DNA of 24,057 nucleotides, from assembly GCA_964385635.1 (NCBI GenBank), contig CAYLPU010000078.1, positions 1 through 24,057 on the forward strand, in the 5' to 3' direction. The position numbers were made by a program, and so were the translations under genes. This document shows, one piece after another, positions 15,474-23,401 of this stretch (positions are counted from its first letter, which is position 1; each line of letters opens with the position of its first letter). The notes beneath the pieces are model-generated. The model saw only the letters and a list, made by a program, of their open reading frames with translations. It ran no database searches and had not been told where the DNA came from. This DNA is from CAYLPU01 sp964385635. Its GTDB lineage: Bacteria > Chloroflexota > Anaerolineae > B4-G1.

Positions 15474-16703
15474 TTACGGATCTTCCTGACTGTCTAGTCT
15501 GGCGTACGCCGCCCAGTATGACTCACGTTGCTTTTCCCACCGGTAGCATTCGTAGAGCCGTCTGGCGTTGCGAACCAGGGCCTGTCGTTTGTCGGGTTGC
15601 TGATATAGTTCAAGGATCGCCTGGGCCAGGTCGTCCGGGTCTCCGGGCGTGAAGAAGCGGAGGCTATCATCATCGAAATATGCCTGCACAGCCCGCAGCC
15701 GAGAGACGATGACGGGCTTGCCAAAAGCGAGAAAATCATACATCTTGCCGGTATGAACCAGGTGTGAATAGGCAGAAGCCTTTTGGGCGACAATGCCGAC
15801 GCCGGCCTGTCTCAGTTCTGCTATCAATTCGGCCAGCGGGGCGTAGCCCAGGTACTGTACGTGGTCTTGCAGGCCCAGAGACTCGATCTGGGCCAGGAAC
15901 TCGTCGCGGTAACTGCCATTGCCCGTGATGTGCAGTTGGAGGCCGGGGATGGATGATTTAAGGGCGGCGATGGCCTGCAACATGGTATCGTGACCGTACC
16001 GCTCTTCAATAGCCCCGTGACAGATGAGGGTGAAACGATCACTGGCTGGCGTGGGTTGGCGGCTCAGACCTGCCTCCTCGGTCTCCAACCCAAAGAGACG
16101 CGAATCGGGCGCGTTGAGGACGACCGTTATCTTGTCGGGGTCAGCTCCGCGCGAAACGAACCTGTCCTTCAATTGCTGTGTGACCGCGAAAGCGGCGTGG
16201 GCATAGCGCAGGCTGGCCTGCTCGACCCACTGGAGCAGCCTGATGAGCGTTCGCTGTCGCAGCGAGGCTTGCGCGATGTCTGTTTCCCGTGTCAGGCCCA
16301 GCCGGGTGGCCCATAGTTCTGGCGTCGGTTCGTACATCTGGAGCGTGATCTTGGCCCCGAGCAAGCGGGGGATCAACGTGGCGAACACCAGGAAGTCGGG
16401 CATGGTGTTCACCTGGATAAAGGCGTAGCGACGACGCGGGTGACGGACCGTCAGTGTCAAAGCCGCCAGCACAAAGAAAGCCAGATAGTCATACAGGTAG
16501 CGGCCTATCCCGCCCTTGGTGCGACTTAGGGGCAGGCGACGCACGTGGACACCATCAATGTCTTCTGTTGCTGTCTGGCTTCGGCCGCGCAGGCAAAGTA
16601 CATCCACGTCAAGACCATAGTCGCGCAGGGCAATAGCCTCGCGACGGACCAGCATGTCGTGCGGGTAGTACCCGTGCCGAACCAGACAAACTCGTTTGAC
16701 CAT
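15474..16703 (-). CDS. GT4-family glycosyltransferase
   Basis: 409 aa from ATG 16703 (AGAAGG upstream); the longer start at 16742 would overlap the preceding gene. GT-B fold: N-terminal VCLVRHGYYPHD, a donor half with FTLICHGAIEERYGHDTMLQAI and HITGNGSYRDEF, and a C-terminal E-containing part (GKMYDFLAFGKPVIVSRL) in place of the usual EGFG...EAMA. It transfers a sugar from a nucleotide donor with retention, acting at the inner membrane face; donor and acceptor are unknown. Directly followed (1 nt) by the deacetylase, so the two are translated together. Confidence 0.9.
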   Translation of the reverse strand: MVKRVCLVRHGYYPHDMLVRREAIALRDYGLDVDVLCLRGRSQTATEDIDGVHVRRLPLSRTKGGIGRYLYDYLAFFVLAALTLTVRHPRRRYAFIQVNTMPDFLVFATLIPRLLGAKITLQMYEPTPELWATRLGLTRETDIAQASLRQRTLIRLLQWVEQASLRYAHAAFAVTQQLKDRFVSRGADPDKITVVLNAPDSRLFGLETEEAGLSRQPTPASDRFTLICHGAIEERYGHDTMLQAIAALKSSIPGLQLHITGNGSYRDEFLAQIESLGLQDHVQYLGYAPLAELIAELRQAGVGIVAQKASAYSHLVHTGKMYDFLAFGKPVIVSRLRAVQAYFDDDSLRFFTPGDPDDLAQAILELYQQPDKRQALVRNARRLYECYRWEKQRESYWAAYARLDSQEDP

Positions 16704-16722
16704 TGTGCCTTCTACTACTTCA

Positions 16723-17640
16723 CTAGAGCGGCAAATGCGCATTCAGATGCTGGGTGACATATTGATTGACGGTCATGAACGTGACATCGGGAAAAGAGGC
16801 CATATAGCCTAATAGCTCTCGGGTGGCTTTGAGACATGTTGCCCCGTCCATCCGACACAGCCAATGTCTGGCAATGAACCCGTGGGTGCGAATGTAAGAT
16901 GGAGAAAAGTACTTGCGTTTGATACGCCGTTGTGGCTTCCCCCCTGTGAACTCTGTAGGGTGTGTCAGGTAAACAATGGGCTTTCCATTGCACCTGCTGG
17001 ATTCGGCATGCAACAGCCTGAAGAATGCCTTCATAAACGTCAGGCCAAGTACCCGCAGCGAGGTAGAGATAAATGGGACAACCATCGCTGAAACCGGTAT
17101 TTCCCAGATTGGCAAGTCTCCCCGTTTGAAGGCGTCGTCACGATGGGGATGGTATGATCGCCGTGGGGCAAAGATCCATCCCTTGTTAATGAGGTTTGAA
17201 CTGACAAAGTCAACGCGTTGTGAGCAGACGGAACTGTCGGAAAGATAGCCGTATTCGCTCAGAAGCCTGAGTGTTTGAGCCGAAGTCTTGACCCGGGGGC
17301 TGCGAAAGCTCAGGATAGGACCACCAACCAGCCTTTCCAACTTATGGGTCGCCTCTTCGATATAGGTCCGCTGCGTGGCTGCGGACATCCGATCGTAATC
17401 CTCTTCTCCCCCGTGCGTCAGGCCGTGGCAGCCCACCTCCTGACCGTTGCCCAGCATGCGCTCCACGTGCTGGGGAGATATATGGTCGGCATTGGCCGTG
17501 ATAAAGAACGTGGATTGGATGCCAAGGTCGTGGCACAAATCTATGGTAGCGTCGAATGACCGCGCTCTTGCCTCATAGGCTATATGAATATCTGGATCGA
17601 CGTCCCAGGTGACTAGAATTGGAACCTGTTCCTGTTTCAT
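16723..17640 (-). CDS. NodB-type polysaccharide deacetylase
   Basis: 305 aa from ATG 17640, 11 nt after the FG-GAP gene's stop; a longer start at 17685 overlaps that gene and is less likely. The NodB motifs are in canonical order: VTWDVDPD near the N-terminus (the metal and base Asp residues), STFFIT, CHGLTHGGEEDY (both zinc His), FRSPRVKTS and LTHPTEF near the end. It lacks a signal peptide, so it may act on lipid-linked precursors inside the cell. The C-terminal 50 residues (MASFPDVTFMTVNQY) are typical for the clan. Confidence 0.9.
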   Translation of the reverse strand: MKQEQVPILVTWDVDPDIHIAYEARARSFDATIDLCHDLGIQSTFFITANADHISPQHVERMLGNGQEVGCHGLTHGGEEDYDRMSAATQRTYIEEATHKLERLVGGPILSFRSPRVKTSAQTLRLLSEYGYLSDSSVCSQRVDFVSSNLINKGWIFAPRRSYHPHRDDAFKRGDLPIWEIPVSAMVVPFISTSLRVLGLTFMKAFFRLLHAESSRCNGKPIVYLTHPTEFTGGKPQRRIKRKYFSPSYIRTHGFIARHWLCRMDGATCLKATRELLGYMASFPDVTFMTVNQYVTQHLNAHLPL

Positions 17641-17651
17641 CAAGTTATTTA

Positions 17652-20072
17652 TCACTTTGCGACCAGCGGCAGGTAGAACAACCACCCGTTGGCAAAAACG
17701 TAGCCGGTTCGAGTGATCAGTCCGTCTGTGACGGTATCAATCGTGACAGTGTTGGTGATCAACTCCGTCGCGCCTGTTGTAACTGTGACGGCATACGTAA
17801 TATCTATCATGGGCGTGTTAGACAGCACACCACTCCAGCGCAAGGAACCACCCTCGTCGGTGAAGACACCCAATGGGGCGGCCAGGCTACTCGGGACATA
17901 GGTCAGGCCAGATGGCACTGTATCGGTCAACCGCAGTGTGTGAGTGAATGGTCTGCTGCCGATGTTGTGCAAGCGAATGACAAAAGCGACCGTTTCACCC
18001 TGGCGAGGGGTAGGCAGGGTGGCGAATTTGCTACTGGCGCTGAGGTCGGGCCTGGGCTGTACAAAGGTTGCGCTGCGACGCAGGTCGTGGCGGCCCGTGG
18101 GCCAGGGCAGGCGCGAGGGAGCATAAGAAGCGGGCGCGTCCCACACAAAGATCTCCCCATTCCAGGCCGCCGCCAAAATCTCCAGGTCGCCATCGCCATC
18201 CAGATCGGCCAGTGTAGGGGCTGCCCGAATCCCCGGCGTACCGACGGCGAGGGGAAAGCCTGTAATGGGCGTGCCATCCGCTTCCAGACTCCATAAACCA
18301 ACTGAGCCATCCCCTTGCACAGGATCGTAGGTACCAAAGATGATCTCCAACGATTGGTCACCGTCTATGTCCCCGATGACGGGCTCGCTGGCAAAGAGAG
18401 TATCCCCCTGAGCATAATCGAAGGCCCAAAGCACACGCTGGTCGGGTTTGTAGGCGCGAATCCAGCCATCGTAAGTAGCGATAACAATTTCGAGTTGGCC
18501 ATCCTGGTCGAGGTCGGCCACGGCGGGCGCTTTTTGGGGTAGGACCTCACTCCAGAGAATGCCATTACCCAGCGCAGCCGTCTCCCAGCCAGGCCGGCGC
18601 GTCCCATCGGCGTTCAAGACCAATAGCCCACTGTTGCGGATGAGGTTTTCACCGGGATATTTGACGTTGCCAGTCACGATGTACTCACTCGTGCCGTCGC
18701 CATCCAGGTCGGCGATCACCGGGTCGCTGTCAAAGTGTACGATGCGAATGTCTGTGCTCAGGTTTCCGCCGTTCGCGCCAAGATAGGTGCTGATGGGCCA
18801 GCCGGGCAAAGGGGAGCCACTGCCAGCGTAGGCGTGCAAGTAGTGATGATCGCGGCAGGTGATGACATCGGCTGTCCCGTCACCGGTCAGGTCGCCGACA
18901 GCGATCGCGCCGTAGATAGCGGACCCGCTGTGCCATGTCGGCCACTCCCCAGCAACCAGCGTTCCGTCCGCGTGCCAGGCATACAGATTGGGCGTCACCG
19001 GCACATCGGCCCCGGAGCAGTCAGGGGTGCCATAGTAATTGGGAGCACCGTTGGTCGTGCCGGCCAGCACCTCCAGATCGCCGTCGCCATCAATGTCGGC
19101 CAGGGCGACGGAGCAGACCTCAGAGATTTCGGTGCCGTACTGACCAAGCCAGGCCACGCTTTGGGGCCAGCCGCGAAGCGTAGCGCCGGTGTGATGCCAG
19201 ATGAAGACCCGCGCCTGGCCGCCGGACAGTGGGGTTTTAGTGCCGGCGACGATTTCCAGGTCGCCATCTCCGTCCAGGTCAGCCAGCGCGAGCTGGCCAG
19301 AGATGCGTTTATCGCCGGTAGCAAGGGGAAAATTCGGCAAAACCGCCCCGCCAGCATCCCAGCCATCTATCTTACCACCGCCATTGCCTACCAGCAATTC
19401 GTTGTCTCCATCGTTGTCTATATCAGCCACCGCTGGGGAGGCAAGGTTAATCGTCTGATAGGAAGCCGCCACTGGAAAGCCGTCTTGGAGGGGATAGGGA
19501 GCCAGCGGCCCCTGGTCGAGATCAAAATCGTCAAACCAGAAGGTGCCGGTAGTGCCAGTCCACAGGAAAAGCGCCACGCGCATATAGTTTGCGTCGGGCA
19601 TCGTTTGGAAGCGAAAGCCAACTTGGAACCAGTCTCTGGCACCATCACCAACGTCCATGCGCGATCGCAGCCTGGGCCCCGTCTGGGCGCCAGCACTCGT
19701 GTATTGATAGATGTTGACGACGGGGGACGCGGTGGCATTCTGCAGGCGTAGCCAATAGGTGAGGGTGCAAACCGTTGAGGGCTGCACCGAGACGCGGGGG
19801 GACCACAACTGATCAGTTGCTGAGCCCGAACTCCTGCTCACGCGGGCTGAGTGAGCACCACCGTAGGCCACACTATCCCAGATCCAATCACCACCGTTGG
19901 GCCATTCCCAATCGCCGGGGCCACCCGTCGGGAAGGTCTCAAACCCACTGTTGGCAAAGGACACAGTCACCACCTGCGTTGACCTGGTCCCCCATAAACC
20001 AGCCAGCATAATCAGGCAAAGCAGTAGTACTGACCCACCTGTTACATACTGCTGAACCATCTGGGCTGTCAA
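17652..20072 (-). CDS. Exported FG-GAP/VCBS-repeat surface protein with CBM-like and DUF11-like domains
   Basis: 806 aa. Start TTG 20072, with GGAGG 9 nt upstream, overlaps the preceding TGA (TTGA). A hydrophobic N-terminal segment (about 14-27) serves as signal or anchor. Next is a jelly-roll, carbohydrate-binding-like domain (about 38-205, ending WFDDFDL), then eight FG-GAP repeats at about 215-660, each with a calcium-loop motif such as ADLDGDGDLEI, predicting a propeller. A DUF11-like Ig domain follows (about 680-790), and the chain ends in WLFYLPLVAK. The layout fits a surface protein that binds glycan and calcium. YLPLV-type ends recur in exported Chloroflexota proteins as I recall them. 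It sits inside the glycan operon, perhaps as its surface partner. Confidence 0.9.
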   Translation of the reverse strand: MTAQMVQQYVTGGSVLLLCLIMLAGLWGTRSTQVVTVSFANSGFETFPTGGPGDWEWPNGGDWIWDSVAYGGAHSARVSRSSGSATDQLWSPRVSVQPSTVCTLTYWLRLQNATASPVVNIYQYTSAGAQTGPRLRSRMDVGDGARDWFQVGFRFQTMPDANYMRVALFLWTGTTGTFWFDDFDLDQGPLAPYPLQDGFPVAASYQTINLASPAVADIDNDGDNELLVGNGGGKIDGWDAGGAVLPNFPLATGDKRISGQLALADLDGDGDLEIVAGTKTPLSGGQARVFIWHHTGATLRGWPQSVAWLGQYGTEISEVCSVALADIDGDGDLEVLAGTTNGAPNYYGTPDCSGADVPVTPNLYAWHADGTLVAGEWPTWHSGSAIYGAIAVGDLTGDGTADVITCRDHHYLHAYAGSGSPLPGWPISTYLGANGGNLSTDIRIVHFDSDPVIADLDGDGTSEYIVTGNVKYPGENLIRNSGLLVLNADGTRRPGWETAALGNGILWSEVLPQKAPAVADLDQDGQLEIVIATYDGWIRAYKPDQRVLWAFDYAQGDTLFASEPVIGDIDGDQSLEIIFGTYDPVQGDGSVGLWSLEADGTPITGFPLAVGTPGIRAAPTLADLDGDGDLEILAAAWNGEIFVWDAPASYAPSRLPWPTGRHDLRRSATFVQPRPDLSASSKFATLPTPRQGETVAFVIRLHNIGSRPFTHTLRLTDTVPSGLTYVPSSLAAPLGVFTDEGGSLRWSGVLSNTPMIDITYAVTVTTGATELITNTVTIDTVTDGLITRTGYVFANGWLFYLPLVAK

Positions 20073-20278
20073 TAATTAGGACCTCCCCTGCGAGTCTTGG
20101 CAACGGGACCTCGCAGCGTCTGCTCGCTGTAGCCCATCTCTGCCAGCGTGATATCGAAGGTCTGGTTGGTTTGGGCCATTGATGGGCGTGCGGGCATTGT
20201 GCTGAGGATGGAAAAGAACAGACATCCCAGGACCAACAAGGTGCGGATACGGTGAGTAGAAAAGAAAAGTGTACTCAT
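20069..20278 (-). CDS. Short secreted protein, probable remnant of a BcsB-like N-terminus
   Basis: 69 aa, with an N-terminal signal peptide (LLVLGCLFFSILSTM, cleavage probably after MAQ). The mature part contains ITLAEMGYSEQTLRGPVA, which resembles the opening of cellulose-synthase-associated BcsB-like proteins (strand, LxELG, LRG). These proteins are several hundred residues long, so this looks like a truncated head joined to the FG-GAP gene. Its ATG overlaps the glycosyltransferase stop (ATGA) and its TGA overlaps the next TTG (TTGA), so translation is probably coupled at both ends. It may still be made as a small secreted peptide. The family call is tentative. Confidence 0.6.
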   Translation of the reverse strand: MSTLFFSTHRIRTLLVLGCLFFSILSTMPARPSMAQTNQTFDITLAEMGYSEQTLRGPVAKTRRGGPNY

Positions 20279-21303
20279 TTAAGGATCTCACTTAGTGTGT
20301 TCTGTGTGCGCCCCCTGGTGACGGTCGTCACAAGCTGGCGTTTAGATGGACATAGCTCATTGTATACATCAATAATGCGCTGGGTGATGGACCCAGAACC
20401 CAGGTGTTTGATCTCGTCACGCCCGCCGGTGCGTTGGCGTTGTTGCAGCACCCGCAATAACTTGTCAGCCACGTCCTCAGCCACCGGGTCCACCAGGTAG
20501 CACCCCTCGACGCCGGCGATCACCTCGGGTACGTCGCCAACCCTGGTCGAGACGATGGGCAAGTTACAGGCCATCGCCTCTTTGATCACCATCGGCGACC
20601 CTTCAGACCGCGACGTGAGCACCAAAGCATCGCAGGCGTTCATATAGATAGGGATGATCGAATGGGGTTTACCTGAAACGAGAACCAGCTCGGCTTCCAG
20701 ACAGCGCTGCTTTAGAACGTCCATCGCTTCTTCCACTAGCTCAAAACGCTTTTCATATTGCCAGTACTCCCCTGCCCATAATACCAGAGATTTGTCCATT
20801 GGCAATTCAAGCAGGGCACGCGCTTCAGTGAGAGGAATTGGGTGAAACTGATCAAGGTTTACGCTACAAGGGATCACAATCACTCTAGAGTCCCTGACGC
20901 TTTTCACATCAAGGATGAATTCTTTTTCCCGCTGGTTGACCACAATGATTCGATCGAATATCCGGAGGCCACGCCGGGCGAGAAATCGCAACCAGGGTGG
21001 AACGTGAACCAGCACTTCGCCCCCGTGGTAAGTTACCACCACAGGATATAAGAACTGCAGCCGAGCGACAAAGCCCGAAATGGCATGATGAGCGTGTATG
21101 ATATCATATCGTCTTCTAAAAAGTGTCCGCCAAAAGCGGAAAATCCCCCACAGATAATTGAGTTTATCCTTGCGTCCGTTGATAAACAAGACATCTACCG
21201 CGACGCCAGCCTGCCGCAAGGCCTCGACCTGGTCTTTGACAAAGGTGCCAAAGGCTGGCTGCTCAGGATTGGGATACATGTTTGTGACGACCAACACCCT
21301 CAT
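20275..21303 (-). CDS. GT4-family glycosyltransferase
   Basis: 342 aa from ATG 21303, with AAGGAAAT upstream; a 20-codon longer frame lacks a ribosome site. GT-B fold: N-terminal VLVVTNMYPNPEQPAFGTF with the acceptor glycine region, YHGGEV, VIPCSVNLDQFHP, and the donor half with SRSEGSPMVIKEAMACNLPIV, the E-x7-E motif that binds the nucleotide sugar in GT4 enzymes. It adds a sugar, probably to a lipid-linked precursor at the cytoplasmic face. The stop overlaps the next ATG. Upstream, 251 nt separate it from the interrupted methyltransferase. Confidence 0.93.
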   Translation of the reverse strand: MRVLVVTNMYPNPEQPAFGTFVKDQVEALRQAGVAVDVLFINGRKDKLNYLWGIFRFWRTLFRRRYDIIHAHHAISGFVARLQFLYPVVVTYHGGEVLVHVPPWLRFLARRGLRIFDRIIVVNQREKEFILDVKSVRDSRVIVIPCSVNLDQFHPIPLTEARALLELPMDKSLVLWAGEYWQYEKRFELVEEAMDVLKQRCLEAELVLVSGKPHSIIPIYMNACDALVLTSRSEGSPMVIKEAMACNLPIVSTRVGDVPEVIAGVEGCYLVDPVAEDVADKLLRVLQQRQRTGGRDEIKHLGSGSITQRIIDVYNELCPSKRQLVTTVTRGRTQNTLSEILK

Positions 21304-21428
21304 CGAACGATTTCCTTGGTTGTTATGGTCAACGGGAAACAGTGGGGCGCTCATAACGCACAACAGCCCGCACCCTCCAGGTATGGTACGCTATATTGCC
21401 CAAATCGTACCCGTTCAGAGGGTAGACC

Positions 21429-21525
21429 AGAAACCGGGTTTTTGGTGCTCCACAAGCGAAGTAGTATGGCTTGCGGTGTTTCTTCGTTGCCAGGGATGGC
21501 TTCCTGTACGAAAAACCCGGTTTCT
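21429..21525. mobile_element. MITE-like 97-bp inverted-repeat element
   Basis: AGAAACCGGGTTTTT at 21429-21443 is repeated as its exact reverse complement at 21511-21525, enclosing 67 bp. GACC directly precedes the left end and occurs one base after the right end, a possible 4-bp duplication. There is no coding content. It lies in the gap between the methyltransferase 3' end and the glycosyltransferase start, where the paired ends might act as a weak terminator. Nothing else is visible in this 250-bp gap. Confidence 0.6.
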
Positions 21526-21739
21526 TGACCCCCACGTGAACGCTTACCCCAAATCTAGAGATTAGGTGTGCATCCAGTATTTGTACAGTAAATGTGTCCT
21601 CCCTTGGCGATGTAGGCCGCAGCCGTTGAGATTGTTTGCCCAGACTCAACATGATAAATCTCGTATAACCAGAGATCAAGGAACTCCACTACTCTTTGCG
21701 CGTTCTCCAGTTTTGCCTGCTCACTCACCCCGTGCATTT

Positions 21740-21747
21740 CGACAAAC
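21740..21747. repeat. Left target-site duplication of the IS66 element
   Basis: CGACAAAC directly abuts the left inverted repeat and is identical to 23394-23401. Eight bp is the size expected for IS66. Confidence 0.93.
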
Positions 21748-23393
21748 GTAACCGTTCAGTTGGGGTGGTGGGATTGGATTCTGTCAAGTACCATACCTCC
21801 TGAAAAAAGGGGAGCAATGACAATAGACAAGGCATGTTTTTTGATGTATCATTAGGACGAGTGAGCGTCATGTAGCAATCTTGTGTGAGACACAGGCCAA
21901 TGCATCTGCCCCCTGAATTGCCTATCACGGAAGAAGACTGGAATCGTACCCCACCGACTGTCCAGACGCTGGTTGTGGCGTTGTGGCAGCAAGGGCAGGC
22001 CCTGCAGGCACAAGTTGAGGCTCTGCAGGCCGAAGTGGCTCAACTGCGCGAACGGTTGGGGCAGACCTCGCGCAACTCTTCTCGGCCGCCTTCGTCGGAT
22101 CCACCCGATGCGCCTCCGCGTCCGAAGCGAACTCCTTCTGGGCGCAAGCGCGGTGGGCAGAAAGGACATCGCGGGCACGGGCGTAGGCTCAAACCACCGG
22201 AGCAAGTCGACCGGATCGTCGAGGTCAAGCCAGAGTGCTGTGCTCAATGTGGGGCATTGTTGTTGGGCGAGGATTCGCAGCCAGCGCGCCACCAGGTCAC
22301 GGAGCTGCCACCGGTGAAGCCAGAAGTAATCGAATACCGGCGTCACACCATCACGTGTCTGGCTTGCGGAGCGCAGAACCGAGCGGAGTGGCCGTCCGAC
22401 ATGCCAGCGGGCAGTTTTGGGCCTCGGATTCAAGCCACGGTGGGATACTTCACCGGGCAGATTGGGACGAGCCAGCGAGATGTGCAGGAAATGATGGAGA
22501 CAGTCTTCCACACCGAGATGGGGCTGGGCACCGTACCTGCTTTGGAGCAACGAGTGAGTACAGCCCTGGCAGAGCCAGTGGAGGAGACCCAGGCCTACCT
22601 GCGGCAACAGCCGGTCAACAACGTGGACGAAACCAGTTGGCGCGAAGGCACACGACGCACCTGGCTGTGGATCAACACCACACCACGAGTCACGGTGTTC
22701 TGGCTGCTTCCTCGTCGGGGGGGGCAACAAGCCAGGCAGGTACTGGGCGAGACATTCGAAGGGATCGTTGGCTCGGATCGCTATTCGGCCTACAACTGGA
22801 TAGAGCCGCACAGACGAGCCGTGTGCTGGGCGCACCTGGACCGGGACTTCCAAGCCTTTGTGGATCGTGGAGGCGAGTCGGAGAAGGTTGGGCAGGCGTT
22901 GCTTGAGCAATCGAAGCAGATGTTCGACCTGTGGCACCAAGTGAAGGATGGCACCCTGAGCCGGACCGACTTCCAGACGCAGATGAAGCCCATCCGTGCC
23001 CAGGTGGGGAAACTCCTGCGTGAAGGCACCGAATTGACCCACGACAAGACCCGCCGGACCTCTCAGAATATCCTGAAACTGGAGCAGGCGTTGTGGACCT
23101 TCGTCTTCGTCGAGGGGGTTGAGCCCACCAACAATGACGCCGAGCGTCCGCTGCGCCGGGCGGTGCTGTGGCGGCGAAGAAGCTTCGGTACCAAGAGCGA
23201 AGCGGGAAGTCGCTTCGTTGGGCGCGTGTTGACGACAGTCACCACACTGCGCCAGCAGAAGCGAGATGTGCTCGACTACCTGACTGAGGCCTGTGCAGCG
23301 GCTATCCGGAACGAGACTCCGCCATCGCTGCTGCCTGTTCCCCCGCCAGTCAATGTCGTTGCGTGAAAACCTATCAAACATCTGAACGGTTAC
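21748..23393 (+). mobile_element. Complete IS66-family insertion sequence (1646 bp)
   Basis: The 12-bp terminal inverted repeat GTAACCGTTCAG (21748-21759) matches its reverse complement at 23382-23393. GTAA ends and an 8-bp duplication are family hallmarks. There is one transposase gene and no tnpA or tnpB, as in the compact ISBst12-like branch. The perfect duplication, intact frame and restorable target indicate a recent insertion. Confidence 0.95.
21885..23366 (+). CDS. tnpC: IS66-family transposase (TnpC)
   Basis: 493 aa from GTG 21885; ATG 21900 is also possible, and no strong ribosome site separates them. Order: a coiled coil at about 36-60 (the leucine-zipper head of IS66 TnpC), a basic Pro/Ser-rich linker with KRGGQKGHRGHGR, a zinc-finger-like pair (C119-x2-C122 and C158-x2-C161), and the DDE core with D248 in VDETSW, D298 in GSDRYSAY and E420 in NNDAERPLRRAV. 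All catalytic residues are present and the frame is uninterrupted, so the element is probably still active. It lies opposite in direction to the gene it splits. Confidence 0.96.
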   Translation: MRHRPMHLPPELPITEEDWNRTPPTVQTLVVALWQQGQALQAQVEALQAEVAQLRERLGQTSRNSSRPPSSDPPDAPPRPKRTPSGRKRGGQKGHRGHGRRLKPPEQVDRIVEVKPECCAQCGALLLGEDSQPARHQVTELPPVKPEVIEYRRHTITCLACGAQNRAEWPSDMPAGSFGPRIQATVGYFTGQIGTSQRDVQEMMETVFHTEMGLGTVPALEQRVSTALAEPVEETQAYLRQQPVNNVDETSWREGTRRTWLWINTTPRVTVFWLLPRRGGQQARQVLGETFEGIVGSDRYSAYNWIEPHRRAVCWAHLDRDFQAFVDRGGESEKVGQALLEQSKQMFDLWHQVKDGTLSRTDFQTQMKPIRAQVGKLLREGTELTHDKTRRTSQNILKLEQALWTFVFVEGVEPTNNDAERPLRRAVLWRRRSFGTKSEAGSRFVGRVLTTVTTLRQQKRDVLDYLTEACAAAIRNETPPSLLPVPPPVNVVA

Positions 23394-23401
23394 CGACAAA
23401 C
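23394..23401. repeat. Right target-site duplication of the IS66 element
   Basis: CGACAAAC directly follows the right inverted repeat and is identical to 21740-21747. Confidence 0.93.

Noticed and set aside
18735..19751. Plus-strand open frame of 338 codons, and a similar one at 17619-18296
   Set aside because: Both mirror the repetitive FG-GAP coding DNA; long antisense frames are expected in such GC-rich repeats.
17652..20072. Tandem FG-GAP coding repeats considered as a CRISPR or DNA-level repeat array
   Set aside because: The repeats are at protein level, irregular in spacing and diverged in DNA; no constant repeat with unique spacers exists in the window.
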